From assembly GCA_028283625.1 (NCBI GenBank), contig JAPWKG010000013.1, positions 62,001 to 126,000 of the forward strand: a stretch of 64,000 nucleotides of DNA, read 5' to 3'. Shown here one piece after another: positions 19,622 to 28,983 of the stretch; the first letter of the stretch is position 1; each line of letters starts with the position of its first letter. The stretch comes from Acidobacteriaceae bacterium. Its GTDB lineage: Bacteria > Acidobacteriota > Terriglobia > Terriglobales > Acidobacteriaceae. The position numbers and the translations under genes were made by a program. The notes under the pieces were generated by a model. That model saw nothing but the letters and a program-made list of their open reading frames with translations, did not search any database and was not told the DNA's origin.

Positions 19622-20311
19622 ATTCGTACCGTCGCACTTCTCGCACTCTTTGCCGCTTTCCAGCCGGGAAGCACTGACCCTCGCATCGGCTCGTGGACGC
19701 TTGTGTCTGCGAAGTCCAGTATCGATCCGGCTAATAAGCTCTCCATCACGCCTGTGCAGGATGGCATGCATGTAGTGATGTCAGGCGAGGCCCATCTTGA
19801 TTTCACCGCGAACACCAATGGAAAGCAGGCTGCAGCGCCAGGCAACCTTGGCTTCAACCAGATCGAGTGGCAACGAGTTGACCAGCACTACGACGTCTGC
19901 AGGCAAGCCCCGCAGATCACGGTGTGGACGCGGACAGGCGGGGCGAAGGCTCCCAAAGACCCGTTCGCAGGCGAGTGGACGCAGGATCTGAGAAAGACAC
20001 GCATGAAGCAGGTCGGAGTTCTGAAGATTGAGGCCGACGGCAGCGGTGGCGTGCGCTTTCTTGGCGAGTACAGCTACACTGCTCACCTCGATGGCAAGAG
20101 CTATGACGTGAAGAACTCGCGCAATGACACCGTCTCGCTCTCGCTGGCTGATCCGCATACGGTGGACGCTACCTACCGCCGCGATAATCAGGTGACGCAA
20201 AAGGACAAGTGGCAGGTCTCCGGTGATGGACAGCAGATGACGCTGTCCACCACGGCGACCCTGGAGACCGGCCAGCATCTGACCGAGAAGCTGGTGTTTA
20301 AGAAGCAGTAG
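19622..20311 (+). CDS. Small secreted protein of unknown family, apparent ATT start
   Basis: The in-frame stop upstream is TGA 19568; no ATG, GTG or TTG lies between it and GTG 19703. A perfect AGGAGG (19612-19617) is followed four bases later by ATT 19622, which opens directly into a signal-peptide-like sequence (IRTVALLALFAAFQPG). From there the mature part begins DPRIGSWTLVSAKSSIDP and continues as a beta-rich chain with GEWTQDLRKTRMKQVG and TLETGQHLTEKLVFKKQ. 229 residues; pattern resembles a lipocalin/META-like beta barrel, but I do not recognise the family. If GTG 19703 were used the signal peptide would be lost. The 3' end overlaps the convergent acyl-AMP ligase gene by 14 bases. Confidence 0.65.
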   Translation: MRTVALLALFAAFQPGSTDPRIGSWTLVSAKSSIDPANKLSITPVQDGMHVVMSGEAHLDFTANTNGKQAAAPGNLGFNQIEWQRVDQHYDVCRQAPQITVWTRTGGAKAPKDPFAGEWTQDLRKTRMKQVGVLKIEADGSGGVRFLGEYSYTAHLDGKSYDVKNSRNDTVSLSLADPHTVDATYRRDNQVTQKDKWQVSGDGQQMTLSTTATLETGQHLTEKLVFKKQ

Positions 20312-23300
20312 CGGAGAGTGCATCGGAGTCGACGAGTTGCACGCTCGCAGGCTCCGCTCCATCCTCACGCACTGTAACGGAGATGATGCCCTTGCGGTTC
20401 ATGAACTTGAGGATGCCGTTGACGGTGTCCTCAAGGGACGGATCCGGCCGCCCCCAGGCCGATGCGTCGCGAGCTTCCTGATACGTCGAACTTTCGTAGC
20501 GCTTGAATTCCATCGACGAGATATTGTCGACAGAGCCCACAAGGAAGTCCAGCAGCGGGAAGAGTAGATCTTCCTTCCGGCAGCGGCGGATCAGCTCAGG
20601 AACGAACTCCGGCAACAGGAATGCATCGAACTGGCGTCCCGTCGATTCGGTAATCAATCGGGTGATGTCCGTCATGTTCGAGTACTCGTCACGCACCACA
20701 TGGTAGGTTTTATTCGCCGTACCAGCCGTCATCGAGATCGCCACGATGTTGTTCGCAACGATGTCTGCCGGTACAAAACTTACCTGGTTGAGCGTATCGA
20801 CGCCGATGCCGTGGTTCACCATGAAGGCGACAAGACGAACCGCGATATCGAAGTTGTTTCCGCCACCGTCGACCGAGGGACTCACAAGAGCAGGACGGAA
20901 GACGCGTACGGAAAGCCCCTTCTTCTGTGCTGCAAAGACCACCTGCTCGGCCACCCATTTCGTCTGACTATAGCCAAAGTCCAGGAGTGCCATCTCTGCG
21001 TTACAGTCGGTCTCGAACAGGGATGCCTTATGAGCCCAGCCATGAATGAACGTTGTCGAGACGTAGTTGAACTCCTTAGGACGGCCTTCAAAAGCCATTC
21101 GTAGGATTTCGTTGGTGCCCAACACGTTCGCATCACGCATCATGTCGTAATTGAACAGATAGTTGACGGTCGCGCCGTTATGGAAGATCGTGTCGATGTC
21201 CTTGGTGAGCGCGTCCCATGTATCCTGCATCAGGCCGAGCCCTGGCTGGCTCAGGTCACCACAGACAGGAACGATGCGGGCTTCGAACATATCCATGAGT
21301 TCCGGCGCAACGGTCCCCATGGAATCCATGGCTGCCTTCAGGCGCTGTTTGCCCTGGATCTCATCCGAGGCGCGAACGAGTACATGAACGGTCGCATCGG
21401 TCTGCTCCAGCAGGCTCTTCATCAGAAATGGCCCGATGAAGCCTGTTCCACCGGTGAGCAGGATTTGGCGCGGTGCCGGAATCGCCGGAACCGGTAGAGG
21501 TGCTGGCGGATCGAAGAGGAGCTTGCAGTCACTGCTCATCATTTCCCGCTCTAATGCAGCCTGTTCTTCCCGGAAGGCTGCAAGGAACGTGCGGAGATGC
21601 TCCAGCGCGTCTTCCGGGGCGCTCTCGAGCTGATCGGCCAGACCAAACAGCTCGGCGACGCTGACCCGCTGCACCAGACCAATATCGACCTGCCGTGCGA
21701 GCAGTTCCGCTCCCTTGTCTTTCAGCAGCTCCTTCAACTCATGCATGAAGCCGACAAGATCGAGCGAATCGAGACCCGCCTCGATCAGGTTGTATGGTTC
21801 CTGGCCCGTGAGGTTGTAGCGCGCCTTGAGTTCCGCAAACGGAGAATTCATATCGACGGCGGATTCTTCCGTGCCGGTGTCGCTCTCACGCGAGAAATCC
21901 GAGAGGACCGTGAACTCGCCGGCAAGCCACATCTGCTTGGTTTTATGGCGCATGATCTTGCCCGAACTTGTTCTCGGCACGGCACGCGGCGCGATCAGGG
22001 AAACGACCGCGACTTCGACATTGAGATAATTCCGTACGGCCGTTGCGATCTTGCGTGCGTCCGGAAGCACCTTTGGATTCTTTACTTCCGCGATAATCGC
22101 CAGGGCTGGTTCGCTGTCTTCATGGATCTGGAAAGCGGAGACGCAGTTGTGGCGGATGAGGCTGGACGACTTCTCGACGATATTCTCGATATCGTGCGGG
22201 TAGTAGTTCTGCCCGCGGAGGATGATCATGTCCTTAATACGCCCACAGACGTAGAGTTCGCCGTCGTGCATGAAGCCAAGATCGCCGGTGCGCAGGTAGC
22301 CGTCGTCATAGGGACTGTCGTCGACCAGACGCGCACGGAACTGCTTCAGGGTCAGCTCTGGATTATTCCAGTAGCCTTGGCACTTGCCGCTGCCACGGAG
22401 CCAGATTTCGCCTACGCGTCCTTCGGGCAGAGCGAGATGTGCTTCGGCATCGACGATCTTGAGATCGAGACCGGCGATCGGCGTTCCGCAGCTGACAATC
22501 TGTTTGGCTCCGTCGATTTCAGAGACCTCAACGGTCATGCGTGCCTTGCCAAGCGCCAGCGCGCGCTTGCTGACGGACACAATGTTGCGGCCGCGGAGCG
22601 TGACCGCCAGCGTATTCTCGGCTAGTCCATAGGCGACATAGAAGCTTTCAGCCTTCAGGCCATACGCCTGGAATGCTTCCAGGAAGCGGATGTAGGTGTC
22701 CGGCTTGACGGGTTCGGCCGCGCACATCAACACACGGAGCGAACTCAGATCGCACGTCTCAAGGCTTTCCTTGGGAAGGCGACCCGCACGCAGGCAGTAG
22801 TCGTAAGCGAAGTTCGGAGCCGCGGTTGCCGTGGCTTGGTACTTCGAGATCGATTCAAACCACAGCAGCGGCCTCTGGATGAAGTCCATCGGCGCAAAGC
22901 CGTAGGTTGTTCCACCCCGCAGCGCTGGATACAGATAGCAACCGATCAGGCCCATGTCGTGATACTGCGGGAGCCATGAGACCACGATCGGGGCGACGTG
23001 ATCGATCACGAGCGGTGCCGTGCTCATGATGTTCTCGGGGGAGACGATGACACCCTTCGGCTCCATCGTGGAACCGGAGGTGTACTGAAGGAACAGAATC
23101 TTCGACGGTTCAACGTCTGGCACTTCTCCCGGCGCGTCCCGGAAATCTTCGGTGGCAATCCATGGCAAACCGGAGATATAGTCCACATCGACACCGGAGG
23201 TGGAGACACCGCTGCGCGTAAGGTTCGACTTGAGGGACGCGTGGTAGGCGTGGCTCGTCAGGATGCCAGATGCCTGACAGTCCTTGGCGATGTGCACCAT

Positions 23301-23615
23301 CTTGTAGAGGGCGCTCTGGAATCCGCGGGAGCTTGGCGGATAGACGGGCACGGGAACGAGGCCGGCTCGCACGCAACCAAAGAATGCGCAGAGCATCTCC
23401 AGTCCCGGAGGATAGGCGAGCAGGATACGATCACCTGCGGCAAAGCGTCCATCCTTCAGCAAATGCCCGGCGATGGCGCGAGCACGGTCGAGAAACGATG
23501 CGTACGTGTAGCTTTCAAGCGTGTCGCCGTCTACATCAAGGTACGAATACAGAAGTTTGTCTGGGTGCCTTGCTGCAAGTGTTTGCAGCTGGCCCAAAAT
23601 CGACGGAGTGGTCAA
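20298..23615 (-). CDS. Fatty acyl-AMP ligase / acyl carrier / thioester reductase fusion
   Basis: A 1105-residue three-domain enzyme. Residues 1-575: adenylate-forming ligase of the FAAL type, with LQYTSGSTMEPKGV (176-189), SWLPQYHDMGLIGCYLYPA (213-231), YVAYGLAENT, YLRTGDLGF (440-448) and the C-terminal catalytic Lys553 in SSGK. Residues about 590-665: carrier domain, phosphopantetheine Ser617 in AGLDSLDL. Residues about 717-1085: NAD(P)-dependent thioester reductase with TGGTGFIG (721-728), YVSTTF (851-856) and the active Tyr882/Lys886 pair in GYSQTKW. Inferred reaction: ATP activates a fatty acid, loads it on the carrier, and NADPH releases it as an aldehyde or alcohol. No ketosynthase is present, so no chain extension here. 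Divergent from the desaturase-P450 pair. Confidence 0.92.
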   Translation of the reverse strand: MTTPSILGQLQTLAARHPDKLLYSYLDVDGDTLESYTYASFLDRARAIAGHLLKDGRFAAGDRILLAYPPGLEMLCAFFGCVRAGLVPVPVYPPSSRGFQSALYKMVHIAKDCQASGILTSHAYHASLKSNLTRSGVSTSGVDVDYISGLPWIATEDFRDAPGEVPDVEPSKILFLQYTSGSTMEPKGVIVSPENIMSTAPLVIDHVAPIVVSWLPQYHDMGLIGCYLYPALRGGTTYGFAPMDFIQRPLLWFESISKYQATATAAPNFAYDYCLRAGRLPKESLETCDLSSLRVLMCAAEPVKPDTYIRFLEAFQAYGLKAESFYVAYGLAENTLAVTLRGRNIVSVSKRALALGKARMTVEVSEIDGAKQIVSCGTPIAGLDLKIVDAEAHLALPEGRVGEIWLRGSGKCQGYWNNPELTLKQFRARLVDDSPYDDGYLRTGDLGFMHDGELYVCGRIKDMIILRGQNYYPHDIENIVEKSSSLIRHNCVSAFQIHEDSEPALAIIAEVKNPKVLPDARKIATAVRNYLNVEVAVVSLIAPRAVPRTSSGKIMRHKTKQMWLAGEFTVLSDFSRESDTGTEESAVDMNSPFAELKARYNLTGQEPYNLIEAGLDSLDLVGFMHELKELLKDKGAELLARQVDIGLVQRVSVAELFGLADQLESAPEDALEHLRTFLAAFREEQAALEREMMSSDCKLLFDPPAPLPVPAIPAPRQILLTGGTGFIGPFLMKSLLEQTDATVHVLVRASDEIQGKQRLKAAMDSMGTVAPELMDMFEARIVPVCGDLSQPGLGLMQDTWDALTKDIDTIFHNGATVNYLFNYDMMRDANVLGTNEILRMAFEGRPKEFNYVSTTFIHGWAHKASLFETDCNAEMALLDFGYSQTKWVAEQVVFAAQKKGLSVRVFRPALVSPSVDGGGNNFDIAVRLVAFMVNHGIGVDTLNQVSFVPADIVANNIVAISMTAGTANKTYHVVRDEYSNMTDITRLITESTGRQFDAFLLPEFVPELIRRCRKEDLLFPLLDFLVGSVDNISSMEFKRYESSTYQEARDASAWGRPDPSLEDTVNGILKFMNRKGIISVTVREDGAEPASVQLVDSDALSATAS

Positions 23616-23987
23616 TCAGCGATCCCCCAAAGATTGAATGCGGAATGAAAATTTGTGAAACGGAATACCTCTCGCCAAAAGCGAGGTGGTACGTGGTTAG
23701 ACGTCGACTTGCAGACGGAATTGCGGGATGAAAGTGATCTACGCGTTGGTTTTGTTCTACATGCGCGCCATTTCACCCGTTGGCGAAGGGAGATTTTTGC
23801 CCTTGTGAGGAGCGGGACTGCAGGTACGGTGTTGCGGGGCACCTTAGGCCAATTGCATGTGGCCTTTCTAGACAATTAAATTGGTCATATAGTAGCAAAG
23901 CAATTTGACAATGCCATATTTCAGACGCATCTGGAGCGTGTGGATCGAGTCGCTCTACAATCTCTAAAACAGGAATGGACGGTCCGG
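23616..23987 (-). promoter_or_regulatory. Divergent control region of the lipid locus
   Basis: About 370 bases between the divergent acyl-AMP ligase and desaturase genes. The part from 23,860 to 23,925 is clearly richer in A and T than its surroundings and includes TTGACA at 23905-23910, though no good -10 box sits at standard spacing. Short open frames here look accidental. Likely promoters for both directions; no operator can be named. Confidence 0.4.
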
Positions 23988-25136
23988 ATGGAAGCGACGA
24001 CGATGGTTGCAACTCAAGCGGAGAGTGCTGAGATTTCGGAACTGGTAGACCTGGTTCCTCCGGAAAACGCGCCGCCACAGATGTCGGAGCCCACTGGATC
24101 GGCGACCTTTCCCAAGGTCTTGCGCCGCCGCCTGGACCGCTTCTTCGCCGATGCGAAGATCTCTCCCAAGGCCGATTCCGTCATGTGGAGCAAGATTGCG
24201 CTGGGGATGGCAATGCTAGCGGGCAGTTGGATTGCCCTGTACGCGTTACGACCCGCTTCGTGGAAGTTCATTGGCCTCTATGTGTTAGGTGGTCTCGCGC
24301 AAACATTTCTCCTGCTGAACATCGCCCACGATAGCAATCACAATGCGATTTCAAGACGCCCGCGGGTCAACAAGACCCTGAACTATATTTTTGATCTGTG
24401 CGGTATTAGCTCGTACATGTGGCGGATCCTTCACCATCGCGGCCATCATTCGTGCATCAATCTTCACGGCGAAGATGATGCGATCGAGGGGCGAGGGTTG
24501 TTTCGCTTTACGCCTCACGACCCACGGCTGCCGCTGCACCGATTCCAGCACATCTATGCCTTGTTCCTCTATGCGCTGTTTTCGTTGGAGTACGTCTTTG
24601 TCCGTGACTTCCAGAGCTTTTTCTTTCCGGGGCATGATTATCTGACGCGGACCCGGCATCCGTTTCGCGAATACGTCATCCTCTTCGCGAGCAAGGCTTT
24701 GTACCTCACCTACATGCTGATACTGCCGGTATGGATCATGAAAGAACCGCTCCTGCTGGTGATCGCAGCGTTCTTCGTGGTGCACTTGATCATCGGTGTC
24801 AGCGTGGTGCTTGTCTTTCAGACGACACACGTCATCGAAGACACCTATTTCCCTCTGGATCGTGGCGAGTTCGAAAACGGTGTTTACCACGTGTTCGCGA
24901 CAACGGCGGACTACGCGACGGAGAACCCGTTCGTTGGCTGGCTTGTGGGCGGCTTGAACCACCACGTGGCACACCATCTTTGCCCCTATGTCTGTCACAC
25001 GCATTACGCGCCGCTGACCAGAATCATCAAGAAAACGGCCGAGGAGTTCGGTGTCCCGTACCGCCAGCACCCTACGATGCGGCGGGCCCTCTGGTATCAC
25101 CTGTCACTTTTGAAACACTTGGGAAACGAGAACTGA
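23988..25136 (+). CDS. Membrane fatty acid desaturase (histidine-box family)
   Basis: Di-iron integral membrane enzyme that introduces a double bond (or related oxidation) into an acyl chain. From ATG 23988 it is 382 residues. The three histidine boxes are HDSNH (114-118), HHRGHH (149-154) and HHVAHH (325-330), in the order and spacing of the FADS family. Hydrophobic pairs sit at about 70-110 and 230-280. A 45-residue polar N-terminal tail precedes the first helix. GTG 23940 is a possible longer start. It is followed after 7 bases by the P450, so the two are an operon, divergent from the FAAL fusion. Confidence 0.9.
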   Translation: MEATTMVATQAESAEISELVDLVPPENAPPQMSEPTGSATFPKVLRRRLDRFFADAKISPKADSVMWSKIALGMAMLAGSWIALYALRPASWKFIGLYVLGGLAQTFLLLNIAHDSNHNAISRRPRVNKTLNYIFDLCGISSYMWRILHHRGHHSCINLHGEDDAIEGRGLFRFTPHDPRLPLHRFQHIYALFLYALFSLEYVFVRDFQSFFFPGHDYLTRTRHPFREYVILFASKALYLTYMLILPVWIMKEPLLLVIAAFFVVHLIIGVSVVLVFQTTHVIEDTYFPLDRGEFENGVYHVFATTADYATENPFVGWLVGGLNHHVAHHLCPYVCHTHYAPLTRIIKKTAEEFGVPYRQHPTMRRALWYHLSLLKHLGNEN

Positions 25137-25143
25137 TTCACGC

Positions 25144-26514
25144 ATGAGTCCATCCACGTCTATTCCTGTTGTCTCTCGGTTTCGCTCGTTTGCTGATTCC
25201 CGTGCCATGGTGAAGAACCCGATCGATGTTCTGAGAAGGTATCACCAGGAGTTTGGCGATACTTTCCGGTTCTTTCTGGGCGGCCTCAAAGAGGCAATCG
25301 TAACCATCGATCCCGCAATCGTTCAACATGTCTTGAAGACGAACCACGAGAACTATCAGAAGTCGGACATCCAGGTGAAACGGATGGGGCACTTCCTCGG
25401 AAAGGGTCTGCTGACCACGCACGGAGAAGCCTGGAAGACGCAGCGTCGTCTGATCCAAAAGGGTTTCTCGCCCAAGCAGCTCGATGCCCTCTCGGCTATC
25501 ATGCAGGACTCGCTCTCGGATTCGCTGCGGATTTTCGACAGCAAAATTCAGGATGGTCCGGTCGATATCTATCCTCACATGATGGAGATCACCTTCTCGA
25601 TGGTTGCGCGCTCCCTGTTTGGTGCGCGTCTGAAGGCGGAAGATATTGACCTTGTCAGCAAAACCATCTGCACGGTGCAGGAATTCATCGTCAAACAGAC
25701 GCTGCAGCCGTATCTGAATCCGGTGTTTGAAGTTTCGGGCGAACTGAAGAAGCACGAAATGATGCGCGTTCGTGCCGATGCCGTTCTGATGAGCTACATC
25801 CAGAAGCGCCGAAGCGAAGAGCCCGGCGACGACCTGTTGCAGACGCTGATGGACGCGCGCTACGCCGACGGCGAGGGCATGCCGGACGAGCTCATCCTGA
25901 GCGAGAGCATGCAGCTTCTCGTTGCTGGCCATGAGACGTCGTCGAATTCGCTTTCATGGCTTCTTTACCTTTTGAGTTCACGCCCAGAGATACTGGAGCG
26001 GATGCGGCAGGAGTTCGACACTGTGCTGGGAGATCGCCCCCTGAGCCACGGAGACGTGCCGAAGCTGGAATATTCGACTCAAGTGGTCCAAGAATCTCTG
26101 CGGCTCTACCCGCCGTTCTGGATGATTGATCGCATCGCCATGGCCGATGATCAGGTTGGCGACACCTTTATCGCCGCTGGTTCGACGGTCATCGTACACG
26201 TATACGGAGCGCATCATGCCCCGGCGCACTGGCCGAACGCGGATGAGTTCGATCCTGAGCGCTTCGTCAAAGGCAGCGACAAGCTGCGCACGCCCTTTAC
26301 GTACTTCCCCTTCGGTGGCGGCCCGCGTGGCTGTATCGGCCTGCATTACGCGATGTTGCAGATCCTGATGATCCTCGGAGAAGTACTCCGGAAGTACGAG
26401 TTCACGGTGGCTCCGGACCAGAGCATCGAACCGCGTGCCATGGTGATCTTGCGCCCGAAGCATGGCATTCGTATGACCTTCAACGTCGCGGAACCTGTGA
26501 CATGCGGTGCGTAA
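25144..26514 (+). CDS. Cytochrome P450, fatty-acid-hydroxylase-like
   Basis: 456-residue soluble P450. The oxygen-activation helix AGHETSS is at 261-267, the ExxR motif ESLR at 317-320, and the heme loop FPFGGGPRGCIG at 388-399 with the iron ligand Cys397. The overall style (QESLRLYPPFWMIDR, then HYAMLQILMILGEVLRKYEF) resembles CYP4/CYP110-type fatty acid hydroxylases. No redox partner is fused or adjacent. Likely oxidises the acyl chain handled by the neighbouring desaturase and FAAL fusion; that link is inferred from gene order. Confidence 0.92.
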   Translation: MSPSTSIPVVSRFRSFADSRAMVKNPIDVLRRYHQEFGDTFRFFLGGLKEAIVTIDPAIVQHVLKTNHENYQKSDIQVKRMGHFLGKGLLTTHGEAWKTQRRLIQKGFSPKQLDALSAIMQDSLSDSLRIFDSKIQDGPVDIYPHMMEITFSMVARSLFGARLKAEDIDLVSKTICTVQEFIVKQTLQPYLNPVFEVSGELKKHEMMRVRADAVLMSYIQKRRSEEPGDDLLQTLMDARYADGEGMPDELILSESMQLLVAGHETSSNSLSWLLYLLSSRPEILERMRQEFDTVLGDRPLSHGDVPKLEYSTQVVQESLRLYPPFWMIDRIAMADDQVGDTFIAAGSTVIVHVYGAHHAPAHWPNADEFDPERFVKGSDKLRTPFTYFPFGGGPRGCIGLHYAMLQILMILGEVLRKYEFTVAPDQSIEPRAMVILRPKHGIRMTFNVAEPVTCGA

Positions 26515-26998
26515 GCCATCGCTGGCAGCCAGATGGCCGTAGTTGTGGCCCCGAGGGCCAACTCCACTCCGGGTGCTGCGATGGGTGCGTGAAATTGCGT
26601 CCCGCTAGGGAGGCCTTACCAATCATATGGAGTCCTTACCGATCATCTCCATACAAGCATTGGCCCCTTGAAGTGGCACGCACTGTCGGGCGGCCCCTTT
26701 CACTTCGTTCGGATGAGTCTCCATCAGGCTGCGAGCACTCCTTGTAACGATCTCTCCGAGCAACAGGTTCAGCGAGCAAAACAGCTCCTGGGAAATACAG
26801 CCCGCAAAGGCAAAAGGGCCGCCCGGCAACAGGGCGACCCTTTTCTATGGGAGGCAGTTCTAACGGAGGCAAAGCCATCAGAACTCTCTGGTCAAAGAGT
26901 AGGTTCGTCCCCCGATGGTGTCAAGCGAATCCTTCTGGAAATCTCAAGACATTGAAAATAAATAACTTACACGAAATGTCCTGCAAACATTGGCTCTG
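26515..26998. other. Intergenic region with a bidirectional terminator-like hairpin
   Basis: About 480 bases without a convincing gene. A hairpin at 26812-26844 (AAAAGGG ... CCCTTTT, with GCCC/GGGC pairing inside) could stop transcription from the P450 operon and from the opposite gene. Nothing else is recognisable. Confidence 0.55.
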
Positions 26999-28147
26999 TC
27001 AGGCTTTTCCCGGCTCGTCTGGGGAGTCTTGCGGGGAGAAATGCGCTTTGGGGTTCTGATTCTCCAGGTGCAGGCTCAGAAACTCCGGCTCAACCGACGC
27101 GGGCTTGCCGCGCAGGACACGGACGAGCGCGCGGCCTCCGCCAAGGAAGAGACCGAGCAGAAGCGCTGCACCGCCCAGAACGCAGCTTAATACGGTGATG
27201 TTGAGAAGGAGACTGGCGGCCTTGCCGACCTCGGAGTGGAACTCTGGCGGAGGAGGCCCCTGATCTGTAGCGGCAATCAGATGCATATGGATGCCGTCGG
27301 TCAGCGATCTGGCATCAGCCGCGCTAAACGTGCCGCTGGCGAGGACGACGAGATCCATATCGCGCCGTGCAGCGGCATGCTCGAACTTCGGTCCCAGCCC
27401 GGGAAGCATCTGCTGAACAAGCCGAAGCTGCGTGGTGGCGATCTGTGGAGTCGGGTAGAGAAGAAGCGTGACGGTCTCTTCACCACGACGGTCTTGGTAG
27501 AAAGCGGTAACCGCCTCTGCGCTTTTCTCCCAACCGAGGTTGGAAGCGGGCAGAACACCGCCCTGCGCAGAGTAGGTAGCGGGGCCGAGGGCGTAGCGGA
27601 CGCTACCGGGTGCGAGTCCGCGAGCAGGAAGGAAGGTGGGCAGCAGAGGAGCCTGCGCGCGCGCGCCACCGATAGGCGGAAAGCTGGCGGCCAGAGGTTG
27701 CAGCTGCTTCAGGTCCTCCGCAGCGGCAGGAAAGGCCACGGCCAGGGTGGCTCCAGAGACGAAGAGAACGGCGCCGTTGCCGAGGGCGGTGTTGCGGCCA
27801 AGGAGGCTGGTGTCCTTAAGCCCGGGGGTGCGCAGCAGGGTGTAAGCGGCCCAGGCACCGGAGTAATCGTTGAACTGCACCGCCTCGACATAGAGCGGCT
27901 TGCCGCCAGGACCGGTGTAGGTCGCGACAGCGGAACGCTGGGGATTGGACTCGGCCAGCGCGCTCTTGTTGGCATTCATCAGCGACATAGCGGGCTCGGC
28001 CGCAGAGATGGTGGAGCCGGATTGCTTCCAATCGCCAAAGGCGGCGGGGAGCAGCGACTCCGACGCGGAAGACGCCGGGGTTTGCGCTGAAGCGCCTGCG
28101 GTGACAAGCAGCAGGCAGGTGGCAAAAGTACGGTGCAGCAGCTTCAT
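26999..28147 (-). CDS. Exported membrane-anchored protein of unknown function (DUF6599-like)
   Basis: 382 residues. A signal peptide (MKLLHRTFATCLLLVTAGASA) is followed by a long soluble region with two similar halves; LLPAAFGDWKQSGS and a NDYSGAWAAYTLLRTPG segment recall proteins common in Acidobacteriota that are annotated DUF6599. One transmembrane helix (SLLLNITVLSCVLGGAALLLGLFLGG-type) lies near residue 310-335, followed by a basic cytoplasmic tail. Divergent from ispF. Function unknown; the DUF assignment is from memory of the pattern and should be treated as tentative. Confidence 0.6.
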   Translation of the reverse strand: MKLLHRTFATCLLLVTAGASAQTPASSASESLLPAAFGDWKQSGSTISAAEPAMSLMNANKSALAESNPQRSAVATYTGPGGKPLYVEAVQFNDYSGAWAAYTLLRTPGLKDTSLLGRNTALGNGAVLFVSGATLAVAFPAAAEDLKQLQPLAASFPPIGGARAQAPLLPTFLPARGLAPGSVRYALGPATYSAQGGVLPASNLGWEKSAEAVTAFYQDRRGEETVTLLLYPTPQIATTQLRLVQQMLPGLGPKFEHAAARRDMDLVVLASGTFSAADARSLTDGIHMHLIAATDQGPPPPEFHSEVGKAASLLLNITVLSCVLGGAALLLGLFLGGGRALVRVLRGKPASVEPEFLSLHLENQNPKAHFSPQDSPDEPGKA

Positions 28148-28229
28148 AGGTCGAGACTACACCGCATCCCTTTCTGAACGCGGCAAGCTGTTGATTAGAC
28201 ACCGGAGCGGGCACGATAGAATCAGGCCC

Positions 28230-28856
28230 ATGGGTATGCGCATTGGTCTCGGGTTTGATTCACACGCCTTTAAGGAAGGCGTGCCTCTTGTCATTGGTGG
28301 ATTAAAGATTGATCACCCCGAAGGCCTGGCCGGTCACTCTGACGGCGATCTGCTGCTGCATGCGATCACCGACGCTCTGCTGGGCGCGGTTTCCGCAGGA
28401 GATATCGGCACGTTCTTCCCGCCGACGGATCCGAAGTGGAAGGGCGCGGACTCCACGCTTTTTCTTGAGACGGCCATTGAAGAGGTCGCGCTGGCGGGCT
28501 ACAAGATTGTGAACCTGGACTGCGTGCTGATCATGCACCGTCCGAAGATTGTGCCGCTGGCGGAGAAACTGCGCGCCAGTGTAGCCGACCTGCTGGGCAT
28601 CGACATCAAGGATGTTTCCCTGAAGGGCAAGACGCCCGAGGGCCTGCAGCAGGATGGCACCGCCGTGGCGCATGTGGTGGTGCTGCTGGAGTCGATCAAG
28701 CTGCCGGGCGAGCACAAAAAGCTGGCCGTGCATGCAGAAGCGCCTTCGGATGCCGAGATCGATGGCGTCGTGGGATCGCTGGTGCGCGACTCGCACGATA
28801 TTTCGGCGCTGGGACGGAAAGTTCCGGCATTCGATCCGGGCGACGACCTCACATAA
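28230..28856 (+). CDS. ispF: 2-C-methyl-D-erythritol 2,4-cyclodiphosphate synthase with C-terminal extension
   Basis: Makes the cyclic diphosphate intermediate of the non-mevalonate isoprenoid pathway. The metal site residues DSH (about 10-12) in GLGFDSHAF and the GHSDGDLLLHAITDALLGA segment are diagnostic; CVLIMHRPKI and SLKGKTPEGL follow. I start at ATG 28230 (MGMRIGLGF). The product is 208 residues, about 45-50 longer than the usual 157-160. The extra tail (after VVVLLESIK) is charged and includes HAEAPSDAEIDGVVGS and RDSHDISALGRK. Typical core, unusual tail. Confidence 0.93.
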   Translation: MGMRIGLGFDSHAFKEGVPLVIGGLKIDHPEGLAGHSDGDLLLHAITDALLGAVSAGDIGTFFPPTDPKWKGADSTLFLETAIEEVALAGYKIVNLDCVLIMHRPKIVPLAEKLRASVADLLGIDIKDVSLKGKTPEGLQQDGTAVAHVVVLLESIKLPGEHKKLAVHAEAPSDAEIDGVVGSLVRDSHDISALGRKVPAFDPGDDLT

Positions 28857-28983
28857 CGGGACAACAACTTCTTCGTCGTCAACGGCTCCGGCAGAAAGTG
28901 CTGGAGCCGTTTCTGCATCTCGACTAGAGTGGCTGCACACCCGCATTTGCATTTCACTGCAGCAGTTTCAGGAGAGGTCATTT

